Source of the DNA: Ornithinimicrobium sp. CNJ-824
Lineage (GTDB): Bacteria > Actinomycetota > Actinomycetes > Actinomycetales > Dermatophilaceae
Direction of reading: 5' to 3'
Length of the DNA stretch: 64,000 nt
NCBI RefSeq assembly: GCF_001942405.1
Contig: NZ_MKKA01000059.1
Location: 62,001 to 126,000, forward strand
Under the pieces are notes generated by a model. That model saw only the letters and a program-made list of their open reading frames with translations. It had not been told where the DNA came from and did no database searches. This document shows positions 47,170 to 56,296 of the stretch, in pieces. The translations under genes and the position numbers were made by a program. Positions within the stretch are counted from its first letter, which is position 1. The number at the start of each line of letters is the position of its first letter.

Positions 47170-47505
47170 ATGACCGAGTTCGAGGAGGCCGTCGGCGACG
47201 CCCTCGACCTGGTCCCGGTCGAGCTGATGGACCAGCTCGACAACGTCGTCTTCCTCGTCGAGGAGGAACCCCCGCCGGAGGACCCCGAGCTGCTGGGCGT
47301 CTACGACGGGGTGCCGCTGACCGAGCGCGACCTGTCCTGGGGCGGCACCCTGCCCGACCGGATCACGATCTTCCGCGGGCCGCTTGTGCGGATGTGCGAG
47401 GACCGCGAGCACCTCCTCGACGAGATCGCGGTGACCGTCGTCCACGAGATCGCCCACCACTTCGGCATCGACGACGAGGCGCTGCACGAGCTGGGCTGGG
47501 GCTGA
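47170..47505 (+). CDS. Zincin-like metallopeptidase family protein
   Basis: 111 residues. The HExxH motif with following His is in VVHEIAHHFGIDD, a minimal zinc site; VPVELMDQLDNVVFLVEEEP and LPDRITIFRGPL are family-typical. ATG 47170 fits the family's N-terminus and lies after the qcrB terminator; the open frame before it is probably untranslated. The role is unknown; relatives are often called metallopeptidase family proteins. Confidence 0.85.
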   Translation: MTEFEEAVGDALDLVPVELMDQLDNVVFLVEEEPPPEDPELLGVYDGVPLTERDLSWGGTLPDRITIFRGPLVRMCEDREHLLDEIAVTVVHEIAHHFGIDDEALHELGWG

Positions 47506-47529
47506 GGCACCGGCCGACCACCCGGGCGC

Positions 47530-47535
47530 TACAGT
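47530..47535 (+). promoter_or_regulatory. -10 hexamer TACAGT for the Lrp-type gene
   Basis: TACAGT ends six bases before the GTG at 47542; a leaderless start is likely. Confidence 0.5.
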
Positions 47536-47541
47536 GGCCTG

Positions 47542-47823
47542 GTGATTTCGGCGATCGTCCTCATCAAGGCAGAAGTGGCCCGCATCCCTGAGGCGGCGCG
47601 GGAGATCGCCGCGATCGAGGGCATCAGCGAGGTCTACTCCGTCACCGGTGACGTCGACCTCATCGCCGTCGCCCGGGTCTCCCGCCACGAGGACTTCCAC
47701 GACGTCATCGCCGACCGGCTCAACAAGGTCGCCGGCGTCCTGGAGACCAGCACCCACATCGCCTTCCGCACCTACTCCGACGAGGACCTCGACGCCGGCT
47801 TCGACCTGGGCCTCGACGGCTGA
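47542..47823 (+). CDS. Stand-alone Lrp/AsnC ligand-binding (RAM) domain protein
   Basis: 93 residues consisting only of the Lrp/AsnC effector domain: ISAIVLIKAEVARIPEAARE, then GISEVYSVTGDVDLIAVARV, LNKVAGVLETSTHIAFRTYS. The DNA-binding helix-turn-helix is absent. Such proteins bind amino acids as oligomers, or partner with full-length Lrp proteins; the target is not known. The position next to the bc1 operon is common in actinobacteria. Confidence 0.88.
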   Translation: MISAIVLIKAEVARIPEAAREIAAIEGISEVYSVTGDVDLIAVARVSRHEDFHDVIADRLNKVAGVLETSTHIAFRTYSDEDLDAGFDLGLDG

Positions 47824-47873
47824 CGTCCCTGGCCACGACGGCCTGATCGCCGGAGTGGGTCCGACCGGCCCGC

Positions 47874-49628
47874 TCAGCCCGGCACGCCGGCCACCGCACC
47901 GACCGGGCGGTCCCACGGCCGCCCCGGGGCCGGGTCGAGGTGGTCCGGGTCGCCCCAGGAGCTGGCCTGCGGCTCCAGCTCGGCCCGGGAGGCGCCGGCC
48001 CCGTCGACGGGGCACGTCCACGTCCCCTGCAGATCGATCAGGCGGGTCCCCGGCTTCTCCAGCCAGCCGAGCACCAGCTCGCTCTCCTCCGGCAGCGCCC
48101 CCGGTCCGCCCACCACCTCGGCGGTCTGTCGCAGCGCCTCGACGTAGGGCATCGGGTCGGCCCCGGCGGGGGTGGTCGTGGTGCCCGCCAGACGGCCGTG
48201 CCGTACGCACACCACCTCCCAGCCCCCGCCGTCGCGGGGGCGGGCTGCGACCAGCTCGGCCGTCTGGGTCAGCGGTCGCAGTCGTTGGGCCCGCGCCGCG
48301 GCCCTGACCAGCGCCATCATCCGGTCGCGGAGGGTCCCGGCCTCCTCGAAGCGTTCCTGCTCCGCCAGGGCGTCCAGCCGCGCCCGCAGCGAGCCCATCA
48401 CGTCCCGGCAGCTGCCGGTGAGCGCCTCGCCGGCCCGGCGGACGACCTCGGCGTAGTCCTCGACCGACTGGGCGCCCACGCACGGCCCGCCGCAGCGGCC
48501 CATCTCGAAGAGCACGCACGCCGACGTCTGGGCGGCGCGGGCGGCGAGCCGTGCGGTGCACTGCCGCAGCGGCACCACCTCGTGCACGGCCGTCACGGCC
48601 GCCTCGGCCGTCCGTCGGCTGGTGAAGGGCCCGGCGTAGTGGGCGTCGTCGGCCCGCACCGTCCGGACGATGGACAGGCGGGGGAAGGGCTCGGCGGTCA
48701 GCTTGACCCACATCGCCTTCTCCGGGTGCCGGGACCGCCGGTTGTAGCGGGGCTTGTGCTCGGCGATGAGGCGCAGCTCGCGCACCTGCGCCTCGAGCCG
48801 GGTGGCGCACACGATCGGGGTGATCGACTCGGCCAGCCCGACCATCTCGGCCATCCGGCGGCGCGTCTCGGACGCGGTGAAGTAGGTCAGGGTGCGCCGG
48901 CGCAGGTCCGAGGCCGTCCCCACGTAGAGCGGCTCGCCGCGGGCGTCCCGGAAGACGTACACCCCGGGTGCCGACGGCATCGCCTCGGCGAGGAAGCGCT
49001 TGCGCCGCTGCGCGGTGCTGACCCGGGAGCTGTAGGACTGCAGCTCCTCCAGGGTGTGCACGCCCAGGTTGCCCACGCGCTCGATGAGCCCGTGGAGCAC
49101 GTCGACGGTGGCGCGGGCGTCGTGGAGGGCACGGTGGTCGGGCGTCGTGGCGGCGCCGAACAGCCTGGCCAGGCTGGCCAGCTTGTGGTTGGGCGCCTCG
49201 TCCTTGTGGACCAGCTGCCGGGCCAGGCGGACGGTGTCGATCACCGCGAAGCCCGGCCAGGGGTGCCCGGTCTCGGCGGCCGCCGCCTTGAGGAAGGAGA
49301 CGTCGAAGCCGGCGTTGTGGGCCACGAGGACCGAGCCGGCGGCGAACTGGAGGAACTGCGGCAGCACGGTGCGGATCGAGGGCGCGTCGGCCACCATGGT
49401 GTTGGTGATGCCGGTCAGGACGCTGATGAACGGCGGGATGGGGGACGCGGGCCGCACCAGCGTCTGGAACTCGCCCAGCACCTCACCGCCACGCACCTTC
49501 ACCGCGCCGACCTCGGTGATCTGGGAGCCCGCGGGGGAGGACCCGGTGGTCTCCAGGTCGACGACGACGAAGGTGACGTCGGCCAGGGGAACCCCCAGGT
49601 CCTCGAACGTCGCCTGCACCATCTGCAT
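47874..49628 (-). CDS. DEDDh exonuclease fused to UvrC-like GIY-YIG nuclease
   Basis: 584 residues. The N-terminal domain is a DnaQ-type 3'-5' exonuclease: Asp24/Glu26 in VVDLETTGSS, AHNAGFDVSF, and HRALHDARAT with the His and Asp. From about residue 215 there is a GIY-YIG domain (APGVYVFRDARGEPLYVGTA), then UvrC-like parts including GPFTSRRTAEAA, a cysteine cluster (RCGGPC) and a UVR-type helix (ERFEEAGTLRDRM). It probably acts in DNA repair. Rv2191 is the counterpart as I recall. It is convergent with the Lrp-type gene. Confidence 0.9.
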   Translation of the reverse strand: MQMVQATFEDLGVPLADVTFVVVDLETTGSSPAGSQITEVGAVKVRGGEVLGEFQTLVRPASPIPPFISVLTGITNTMVADAPSIRTVLPQFLQFAAGSVLVAHNAGFDVSFLKAAAAETGHPWPGFAVIDTVRLARQLVHKDEAPNHKLASLARLFGAATTPDHRALHDARATVDVLHGLIERVGNLGVHTLEELQSYSSRVSTAQRRKRFLAEAMPSAPGVYVFRDARGEPLYVGTASDLRRRTLTYFTASETRRRMAEMVGLAESITPIVCATRLEAQVRELRLIAEHKPRYNRRSRHPEKAMWVKLTAEPFPRLSIVRTVRADDAHYAGPFTSRRTAEAAVTAVHEVVPLRQCTARLAARAAQTSACVLFEMGRCGGPCVGAQSVEDYAEVVRRAGEALTGSCRDVMGSLRARLDALAEQERFEEAGTLRDRMMALVRAAARAQRLRPLTQTAELVAARPRDGGGWEVVCVRHGRLAGTTTTPAGADPMPYVEALRQTAEVVGGPGALPEESELVLGWLEKPGTRLIDLQGTWTCPVDGAGASRAELEPQASSWGDPDHLDPAPGRPWDRPVGAVAGVPG

Positions 49629-49733
49629 GTCCCCGAACGTAGACGCCGGCTCCGACAGACCCCCTCCACCGACACGCTGGAGCGGGGTATGTCGGACCCC
49701 GCCCCTAGCGTCGAGGACGAGGAGGTGGACCAC

Positions 49734-50032
49734 ATGACCACGACCACCATCGACTGCCAGACCTGCCCGGTGCGGGGCCGTCACTGCGGTGACTGCTTCG
49801 TCCCCGTCCTGGGCGCCGTGTGGCTGCAGACGCGACCGTCACCACGCCGGAGGCCCAGGAGGTCAAGGAGGTCCCGATGGCCCCGGACGACCCCGGCCCC
49901 CGTGGCGTCCGGCTGGACAGCGACGAGCTGGCCGCCGTCGGCGCGTTCGTCCGGGCAGGCCTCGTCACGCCGCAGGAGGCGTCCGCGGCCCGGGCCGAGC
50001 TCGTCGACGACCGCCGCTGGGCCGCCGGCTGA
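49734..50032 (+). CDS. Small cysteine-rich protein, one frame break
   Basis: About 99 residues. The N-terminus has a cysteine cluster, CQTCPVRGRHCGDC, that may bind metal; the C-terminal part is acidic and helical (SDELAAVGAFVRAGLVTPQE). The frame breaks at about 49818-49824, with length equal to one missing base; before it the protein reads FVPVLGAV, after it ATVTTPEAQEVKE. AGGAGG lies eight bases before ATG 49734. This pattern is seen in unassigned actinobacterial proteins, in which the Cys motif is the only conserved part I recognise. Confidence 0.65.
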
Positions 50033-50089
50033 GCCGTCCTGGCCGCACCAGTCCCGGCCGCGACCGCCCGGGCCGTGACCGCCCTGACC

Positions 50090-51898
50090 TCAGCCGCGCC
50101 GGGGTGCCGACCGGGTGTAGAGCGCGTCGATCTCGTCCTGCAGCTTGTCGGTGATGCGCCCGCGCTTGAGCTTCATCGACGGGGTGAGCAGGCCGTTCTC
50201 GGCGGTGAAGTCCTCCCCGAGGATGGTGAAGGTGCGGATCGACTCGGCCCGGCTGACGGTGTCGTTGGCCGCGTCCACGGCCTTCTGCACCTCCGCGCGC
50301 ACCGCCTCGTGGGTGCGGGCCTCCTCGACCGTGAGGCCCTCCAGGCCGTGCGCGGCAGCCCAGGTGGGCAGCATCTCCTCGTCGAGGGTGATGAGGGCGG
50401 CCACGAACGGGCGTCCCTCGCCCACGACCATGCACTGCGACACGAGCGGGAAGGCCCGCAGCCGGTCCTCGAGCGGGCCGGGCGAGACGTTCTTGCCGCC
50501 GGCGGTGACGAGCAGCTCCTTGGTCCTCCCCGTGATCCGCAGGAAGCCGTCCTGGTCCAGCTCCCCGAGGTCGCCGGTGCGGAACCAGCCGTCCCGCAGG
50601 ACCTCGGCCGTCGCCTCCGGGTCGTCGTGGTAGCCACGCATGACGTTGACACCCTTGACCTGGACCTCGCCGTCGTCGGCGATCCGCACCGACACCCCTG
50701 GGAAGGGACGCCCGACGGTGCCGATCCGGATCATGTCGGGGGTGTTGACCGTGGCGGGGGCGGTGGTCTCGGTCAGGCCGTAGCCCTCGAGGACCAGGAC
50801 GCCGATCCCGCGGTAGAAGTGCCCCAGCCGCTCCCCGAGCGCGGCCCCGCCGGAGATGGCGTAGTCCACCTTGCCGCCCATCGCCGCGCGCAGCTTGCCG
50901 TAGACCAACGTGTCGGCCAGGGCGTGCTGGGCCCTCAGCGCCACCGGCACGCGGCCGCCGTCCTGGGCCCGGCTGTAGTCCTGCGCCACGCGGGCGGCCC
51001 ACCGGAAGATCCGCCCCCGGCCCCCGGCCTCGGCCTTCTGCTCGGCCGAGTTGTAGATCTTCTCGAACACCCGCGGCACCGACAGCAGGAAGCTGGGGCG
51101 GAAGCCGGCCAGGTCCGTCAGCACCTTCCTCGGGTCGGGGGTGTGGCCCAGGCGGGCCCCGGCGTGCACGCAGACCACCTGGATGAACCGGGCGAAGACG
51201 TGCGCCAGCGGCAGGAACAGCAGGGTCGAGGCCTCCGGTGCCTTGATGACGACCGCCAGGCGCTCCGCGGCGTTCTCGGCCAGCCCCATGAAGTTGTCGT
51301 GCGTCAGCTCGCAGCCCTTGGGCCGTCCGGTGGTCCCCGACGTGTAGATGATCGTGGCCAGGTCCGCCCGCACGAGCGCGGCCCGCCGCCGCTCGACCTC
51401 CGCCACCGGCACGTCCTGCCCGGCGGCGACCAGCTCGTCGAGCGACCCGCCGTCGATGCACCAGACGTCGCGCAGCGTGGGCAGGGACTCCCGGACCGAG
51501 GAGACCACGCCGAGCAGGTGCTGGTCCTCGACGATCATCGCCACCGCGCCGGAGTCCTGGACGATCCACTCGACCTGGTCCCGCGAGCTGGTCTCGTAGA
51601 CCGGCACCGGCACGGCGCCCACGCTCCACAGCGCGAAGTCGACGAGGGTCCACTCGTAGCGGGTGCGGCTCATCACGGCGACGCGGTCGCCGGTCTCGAT
51701 GCCGGCGGCCACCAGGCCCCGGGCCAGCCCGTCGACGTCGGAGCGGAACTGCGCGGCGGTCACCTCGTCCCAGCCGTCCGGCCCGGGCCGGCTCATCATC
51801 ACCCGCGAGGGCTCGCGCTCGGCCCACTCCACGGCATACGTGGAGATGCTGCCCTCGGTCGTGGGCGGGATGAGCGGGGGGACGGTGACGTCCTGCAC
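50090..51898 (-). CDS. fadD: Long-chain fatty-acid--CoA ligase (AMP-forming)
   Basis: 602 residues; activates fatty acids to acyl-CoA through an acyl-adenylate. The P-loop-like motif is IIYTSGTTGRPKG; then GYGLTETTA, the hinge region DGWFRTGDLGELD and GRTKELLVTAGGKNVSP, where a Lys near the C-terminus catalyses adenylation (PSMKLKRGRI). The layout is that of the FadD15 group, and fadD15 lies in the same order in M. tuberculosis (from memory). GTG start. No membrane anchor is seen. Confidence 0.92.
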   Translation of the reverse strand: MQDVTVPPLIPPTTEGSISTYAVEWAEREPSRVMMSRPGPDGWDEVTAAQFRSDVDGLARGLVAAGIETGDRVAVMSRTRYEWTLVDFALWSVGAVPVPVYETSSRDQVEWIVQDSGAVAMIVEDQHLLGVVSSVRESLPTLRDVWCIDGGSLDELVAAGQDVPVAEVERRRAALVRADLATIIYTSGTTGRPKGCELTHDNFMGLAENAAERLAVVIKAPEASTLLFLPLAHVFARFIQVVCVHAGARLGHTPDPRKVLTDLAGFRPSFLLSVPRVFEKIYNSAEQKAEAGGRGRIFRWAARVAQDYSRAQDGGRVPVALRAQHALADTLVYGKLRAAMGGKVDYAISGGAALGERLGHFYRGIGVLVLEGYGLTETTAPATVNTPDMIRIGTVGRPFPGVSVRIADDGEVQVKGVNVMRGYHDDPEATAEVLRDGWFRTGDLGELDQDGFLRITGRTKELLVTAGGKNVSPGPLEDRLRAFPLVSQCMVVGEGRPFVAALITLDEEMLPTWAAAHGLEGLTVEEARTHEAVRAEVQKAVDAANDTVSRAESIRTFTILGEDFTAENGLLTPSMKLKRGRITDKLQDEIDALYTRSAPRRG

Positions 51899-51985
51899 GG
51901 GCGGGCTCCTCGTCGCAACGGGGTCGGGGGAGGTGCGCGGCCCACCCTACTCGCGCCCCGGAGGCGTCCGCGGCAGCACACGGCA

Positions 51986-51991
51986 TAGGCT
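51986..51991 (+). promoter_or_regulatory. -10 hexamer TAGGCT for the ROK operon
   Basis: TAGGCT predicts a start near 51998, giving a leader of about 38 bases with the GAGGAGAGG ribosome site. Confidence 0.45.
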
Positions 51992-52035
51992 GTGACGAGG
52001 ACCGCACAAGGACCGGACGAGGAGAGGGACGGGCG

Positions 52036-52998
52036 TTGGGCATCTGCGTCGGAGTGGACATCGGCGGGACCAAGATCGCGGCGAGCGCCGTCGACGGACA
52101 GGGCCGGGTGCTGCACCAGGCGCGGCGGGAGACCCCCGCCCAGGACCCCGACCTCATCGCCCGCGCGGTCGCCGACGTCACCGAGGAGCTGCACCGGGCG
52201 GTCGCCGCGGACGGCGGGAGCGTGGCCGCGCTGGGCGCCGCCTGCGCCGGCTTCATCGACCAGGCGGGGGAGACGGTCGTCTTCGCCCCCAACCTGGCCT
52301 GGCGCGACGAGCCCCTCAAGGCCCGCCTCGAGGACCTCGTCGGCCTGCCCGTGGTCATCGAGAACGACGCCAACGCGGCCGCCTGGGGGGAGTTCCGGTT
52401 CGGCGCGGCCCGGGACGTGGACGACATGCTCCTGCTCACCCTGGGGACCGGGGTCGGGGGCGGCATCATCGTCGACTCGGTGCTCATGCGCGGGGCCCAC
52501 GGCATGGCGGCCGAGGTGGGTCACCTGCGGGTGGTCCCCGACGGGCACCGGTGCGGGTGCGGCAACAAGGGCTGCTTCGAGATGTATGCCTCCGGCAGCG
52601 CCCTCGTGCGCGAGGCCCGGGCCCTCGTCGCCGGGGGCTCGCCGCACGCCGGCACCCTCTCGGACCGGTGCGGCGGCGACCCCGCCCGGCTCACCGGGCA
52701 GCTGGTCACCGAGGTCGCCCAGGAGGGCGACCCGGCCGCCACCGAGCTGCTCGAGGACGTCGGCCGGTGGACCGGTGAGGGCGCGGCCAGCCTGGCCGCC
52801 GTGCTCGACCCGGCGCTCATCGTCGTCGGCGGCGGGGTCAGCGCCGCGGGCGACCTGGTCCTGGAGCCGGCCCGCAACGCCTTCGGCCGGCACCTCACCG
52901 GCCGGGGGCACCGGGAGATCATCCCGATCGTGCGCGCCGAGCTGGGCAACGCCGCCGGCATGATCGGCGCGGCCGACCTGGCCGCCGCCCGGACGTGA
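52036..52998 (+). CDS. ROK family glucokinase-type sugar kinase
   Basis: 320 residues. ATP-binding DIGGTKIAASAVD opens the protein; the sugar-binding and catalytic region is VIENDANAAAWGEF, with LGTGVGGGII. The ROK zinc site is CGCGNKGCFEMYASG. This is the size and pattern of actinobacterial glucokinase (ROK type), but other hexoses or N-acetylhexosamines are possible. A rare TTG start is required by the position of the ribosome site. A second ROK gene overlaps it by four bases. Confidence 0.88.
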   Translation: MGICVGVDIGGTKIAASAVDGQGRVLHQARRETPAQDPDLIARAVADVTEELHRAVAADGGSVAALGAACAGFIDQAGETVVFAPNLAWRDEPLKARLEDLVGLPVVIENDANAAAWGEFRFGAARDVDDMLLLTLGTGVGGGIIVDSVLMRGAHGMAAEVGHLRVVPDGHRCGCGNKGCFEMYASGSALVREARALVAGGSPHAGTLSDRCGGDPARLTGQLVTEVAQEGDPAATELLEDVGRWTGEGAASLAAVLDPALIVVGGGVSAAGDLVLEPARNAFGRHLTGRGHREIIPIVRAELGNAAGMIGAADLAAART

Positions 52999-54011
52999 CC
53001 GGCGGGGCCGCCGGGCCACGGCCCGACGGGGACGCGCTGGCGGTCGGGGTCGACGTCGGCGGCACCCGGATCAAGGCCGGCCTGGTCGACCCGGCCGGCC
53101 GGGTCGTGACCCAGGTGCGGCACGACACCCCCGACCGCACGACCGCGGCCCGCGTGGTCGAGGACGCGGTCGTGGCGGCCGTCGAGGAGCTGCTGCGGTC
53201 CCCGGCCGCCGCCGGCCGGGAGGTCGTCGCGGTCGGTGTCGGTGCGGCCGGGTTCGTCGCGGCGGACGCCGGGCGGGTCGTCTTCGCCCCGCACCTGTCC
53301 TGGCGCGACGAGCCGCTGCAGGACCGGCTGCGCGCCCGGCTGGACCGCCCCGTGGTCGTGGACAACGACGCCAACGCGGCGGCGTGGGCCGAGCACCGGT
53401 TCGGCGCCGGCCGCGGGGAGAGCCACCTGCTCGTGGTGACCCTGGGCACCGGCATCGGCGGTGCGCTCGTGCGGGAGGGCCGGCTGGACCGGGGACGGCA
53501 CGGGCTGGCGGGGGAGTTCGGCCACATGGTCCTGGTCCCCGACGGTCGACCCTGCGAGTGCGGCAACCGGGGCTGCTGGGAGCAGTACGCCTCCGGCGCG
53601 GTGCTGCGCCGCGAGGCGCTGGACCTCCTCGCCGCCGGGGCCCCCGACCTGGACGCCGTGACGGAGCGGTGCGGCGGCGACCTCGACCGGCTGCAGGGCG
53701 AGGACGTGACCGCGGCCGCCCTGGCGGGGGACCGGGTGGCGACGCCGAGCTGCTCGCCGGACGTGGGCCGGTGGCTGGGGACCGGCCTGGCCAACCTCGT
53801 CGCGGCGCTCGACCCCGGCACGGTCGTCGTCGGCGGCGGGGCCAGCGAGGCCGGGGACCTGCTGCTGCGCCCCGCCCGGGAGACCCTGGCCCGCCGCCTC
53901 GTCGGCCGCGGCCACCGGCCGGTGCCGCCCGTGCTGGCCGCCGAGCTGGGCGTGGGCGCCGGCCTGGTCGGGGCCGCCGACCTGGCCCGCGCCTCGACGA
54001 TCCCTGCCTGA
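52995..54011 (+). CDS. Second ROK family sugar kinase
   Basis: 338 residues, paralogous to the preceding gene: DVGGTRIKAGLVD, VVDNDANAAAWAEH, LGTGIGGALV and zinc motif CECGNRGCWEQYASG. The stretch VATPSCSPDVGRW near residue 249 departs from the paralogue (PAATELLEDVGRW); reading the middle bases in the next frame gives DAELLA, so two compensating frame changes about 25 bases apart are likely. The GTG start overlaps the first gene (GTGA). Having two ROK kinases suggests different sugar substrates. Confidence 0.85.
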   Translation: MTGGAAGPRPDGDALAVGVDVGGTRIKAGLVDPAGRVVTQVRHDTPDRTTAARVVEDAVVAAVEELLRSPAAAGREVVAVGVGAAGFVAADAGRVVFAPHLSWRDEPLQDRLRARLDRPVVVDNDANAAAWAEHRFGAGRGESHLLVVTLGTGIGGALVREGRLDRGRHGLAGEFGHMVLVPDGRPCECGNRGCWEQYASGAVLRREALDLLAAGAPDLDAVTERCGGDLDRLQGEDVTAAALAGDRVATPSCSPDVGRWLGTGLANLVAALDPGTVVVGGGASEAGDLLLRPARETLARRLVGRGHRPVPPVLAAELGVGAGLVGAADLARASTIPA

Positions 54012-54024
54012 GCGCCCTTTCCGG

Positions 54025-54053
54025 GCCCCTGCCCGGGCACCCGGGGCAGGGGC
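54025..54053 (+). terminator. Terminator hairpin after the ROK genes
   Basis: Ten-bp GC stem (54025-54034 with 54044-54053), 13 bases after the stop. Confidence 0.6.
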
Positions 54054-54094
54054 GGGCGCCCGGGCGCGCGACGGCATACCGGAGAATGGGCACC

Positions 54095-54796
54095 ATGCCC
54101 GAGAACACCGAGCGCGCCGGCCTGCGCGTGGCCAGCTACAACCTGCGCGGCCTCAAGGACGACGCCAGGGCGGCCGCCGCCGTCGTCCGCGCCGTCGACC
54201 CCGATGTGCTGCTGCTGCAGGAGGTGCCGCGCTACCCCGGGTCGGACTACGCGATCAGCGCGTTCGCCCGCCGGACCGGGCTGCTGTGGTCGGGGCGCAC
54301 CCGGCTGGTCAGCGGCACCGGCATGATGACCAGCCTGCGGGTGCGCGCGACCGACTCCCAGGACCGCCGCCTGCGCGTGGGTCTGGGGGAGAATCCCCGC
54401 AGCTGGACGGTCGCCAGGGTCCAGGCGGTCGGGCTGGAGCCGGTCACCGTCGTCTCGGTCCACCTCTCCCTCAACGAGGACCAGCGGGTCGACCACGTCC
54501 GCACGGTCCTGTCCGAGCTGGCGGCGGCGCCCGACCTGGCCGGCGGGCCGCTCGTGGTCGGCGGCGACGTCAACGAGGAGGCGGACGGGCGCGCCTGGGG
54601 GGTGCTGTCCGGGGCGCTGACCGAGGTCAGCGACGACCGGCCCACGTTCCCGGCGCAGAAGCCGCACCGGCGCATCGACGCGATCTTCGCCCGCGGCCAC
54701 CGCACGGCCGTCCCCGGGGACCCCCGGCTCGTGGCGGACGCACCGCTGGAGCAGGCCACCGACCACCTGCCGGTCTGGGTCGACCTGACGTTCTGA
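54095..54796 (+). CDS. Endonuclease/exonuclease/phosphatase (EEP) fold protein
   Basis: 233 residues. The EEP signatures are present: VASYNLRGLKDD, VLLLQEVPRY (metal Glu), VSVHLSLNEDQR, VVGGDVNEEADG (catalytic Asp/Asn) and TDHLPVWVDL (His-Asp-His end). It may act on DNA, inositol phosphates or lipids; the sequence does not tell which. No signal peptide, so cytoplasmic. GGAGA lies eight bases before ATG 54095. Confidence 0.85.
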   Translation: MPENTERAGLRVASYNLRGLKDDARAAAAVVRAVDPDVLLLQEVPRYPGSDYAISAFARRTGLLWSGRTRLVSGTGMMTSLRVRATDSQDRRLRVGLGENPRSWTVARVQAVGLEPVTVVSVHLSLNEDQRVDHVRTVLSELAAAPDLAGGPLVVGGDVNEEADGRAWGVLSGALTEVSDDRPTFPAQKPHRRIDAIFARGHRTAVPGDPRLVADAPLEQATDHLPVWVDLTF

Positions 54797-54803
54797 GGCG
54801 CCG

Positions 54804-55319
54804 CTAGACCTGGGCGCCCCAGTCGCCGCCGGGACCCCGGTCCCGGGGCTGACGCAGCACGAGCAGCACGAACCCGGCCACCGTCAGCGCCGCGCCCGGA
54901 CCGGCCCACCCGGTGTCCAGCACCGGGACCACCGCGGAGAGCACCACGAGGAGCGGGCCGCCGACCAGGCCCACGAGGATCGCCCAGAAGTGCAGGTCGC
55001 CGACCGGCAGCGGCGGGACGGGCGGCGGCACGAAGTGGTCGTCCTCCTCCGGCGGGGAGTAGGACCGGAAGTCGGTCGCCATGCCCTCGGGCGGCCCCCC
55101 GGCCTCCGGCACGCCCCGACGTGGGGGCCGGGGGCGGGGCGGGACCTGCGACGGGGGCGGGTTGACCCGGTCCGGCGGTCCGAAGCGGCCCGTCGGCGGC
55201 GGCTCGGGCCGGGCCGGTCCCTCGGGCAGGTCCGTGCCCAGGCCGGCGACGATCTCGCGGAAGCGCCGGTCGACGTCGTCGGGCCCCTCGGGCTCGGGCG
55301 GGTGGCCGGGCTCGGTCAC
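54804..55319 (-). CDS. Proline-rich membrane protein
   Basis: 171 residues. An acidic N-terminus is followed by a long proline/arginine-rich region (residues 35-105), then two membrane helices (FWAILVGLVGGPLLVVLSAV and ALTVAGFVLLVL) near the C-terminus. No catalytic motif. Low-complexity N-terminal parts make family assignment unreliable. It is convergent with the EEP gene seven bases away and divergent from plsC. Confidence 0.65.
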   Translation of the reverse strand: MTEPGHPPEPEGPDDVDRRFREIVAGLGTDLPEGPARPEPPPTGRFGPPDRVNPPPSQVPPRPRPPRRGVPEAGGPPEGMATDFRSYSPPEEDDHFVPPPVPPLPVGDLHFWAILVGLVGGPLLVVLSAVVPVLDTGWAGPGAALTVAGFVLLVLRQPRDRGPGGDWGAQV

Positions 55320-55377
55320 GGGCGCCTCCTGACGGTCGGGAGCACGTGGTCATCCTCGCACGCTGCCCGCTCACCGG

Positions 55378-55383
55378 TAGAGT
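55378..55383 (+). promoter_or_regulatory. -10 hexamer TAGAGT for plsC
   Basis: TAGAGT predicts a start near 55390 and a leader of about 27 bases holding the GCAGGAGAAG ribosome site before GTG 55417. Confidence 0.45.
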
Positions 55384-55416
55384 GCGTGCGCTGACCGTCG
55401 GCAGGAGAAGAGCACC

Positions 55417-56265
55417 GTGATCTACTGGATCCTCAAGCACATCGTCGTCGGCCCTGCGGTGCGGGTCGTCTTCCGCCCCTGGGTCGAGGGCCGGGAGAAC
55501 ATCCCCGCCACCGGCGGTGCGATCCTGGCCAGCAACCACCTGTCCTTCTCCGACTCCATCTTCCTGCCGCTCATGGTCGAGCGCCGGGTCACCTTCCCGG
55601 CCAAGCAGGAGTACTTCACCGGCCGGGGGGTCAAGGGCTGGCTGACCCGGCAGTTCTTCACCGCCACCGGCCAGATCCCGATCGACCGCTCCGGCGGCCG
55701 GGCCTCCCTCGTGGCCCTGGAGAAGGGGCTGGAGGTGCTGCGCCGGGGGGAGCTGTTCGGCATCTACCCCGAGGGCACCCGGTCCCCCGACGGTCGGCTC
55801 TACCGCGGCAAGACCGGGATGGCCCGGCTCGCGGTGGCCGCCGACGTCCCGATCGTGCCCTGCGCGATGATCGACACCGACAAGGCCCAGCCGACCGGCC
55901 AGCGGATCCCCAACGTCGTCCAGGTGGGCATCCGGATCGGCCGGCCGCTGCACTACCCCCAGTACGCCGGGCAGACCGAGAACCACGAGGCCCTGCGCGA
56001 GATCACCGACGACGTCATGCGCGAGCTGCAGCGGCTCTCCGGGCAGGACTACGTCGACGAGTACGCCTCCGCCGTCAAGAAGCGCCTCGCCGACCGCGCC
56101 CGCGGCGGCCTGGAGCAGGCCCGGGAGAACCTCGGGCACGCCCGGGAGAACATCGAGCAGGCCCGGGACCGGGCCCGCGCCGGGCTCACCGAGGCCGCCG
56201 ACCGGGCCCGCGAGGGCCTCTCCGCCCGCCGGCCCCGGCACGACGACGGGCAGCCGCCCGCCTGA
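55417..56265 (+). CDS. plsC: 1-acyl-sn-glycerol-3-phosphate acyltransferase
   Basis: 282 residues; makes phosphatidic acid. The acyltransferase motif is NHLSFSD (Asn40-Asp46), with the glycerophosphate site EGTRS at about 119 and [11 protein letters not shown] before it. The C-terminal 60 residues form an Ala/Arg/Glu-rich amphipathic helix with repeated AREN and RARAGL units, probably membrane- or partner-binding; this tail is longer than in typical PlsC. Rv2182c holds the same place in M. tuberculosis (from memory). Confidence 0.9.
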   Translation: MIYWILKHIVVGPAVRVVFRPWVEGRENIPATGGAILASNHLSFSDSIFLPLMVERRVTFPAKQEYFTGRGVKGWLTRQFFTATGQIPIDRSGGRASLVALEKGLEVLRRGELFGIYPEGTRSPDGRLYRGKTGMARLAVAADVPIVPCAMIDTDKAQPTGQRIPNVVQVGIRIGRPLHYPQYAGQTENHEALREITDDVMRELQRLSGQDYVDEYASAVKKRLADRARGGLEQARENLGHARENIEQARDRARAGLTEAADRAREGLSARRPRHDDGQPPA

Positions 56266-56296
56266 CGCGACGTCATACCCACCTCCCCGCGTCTCC

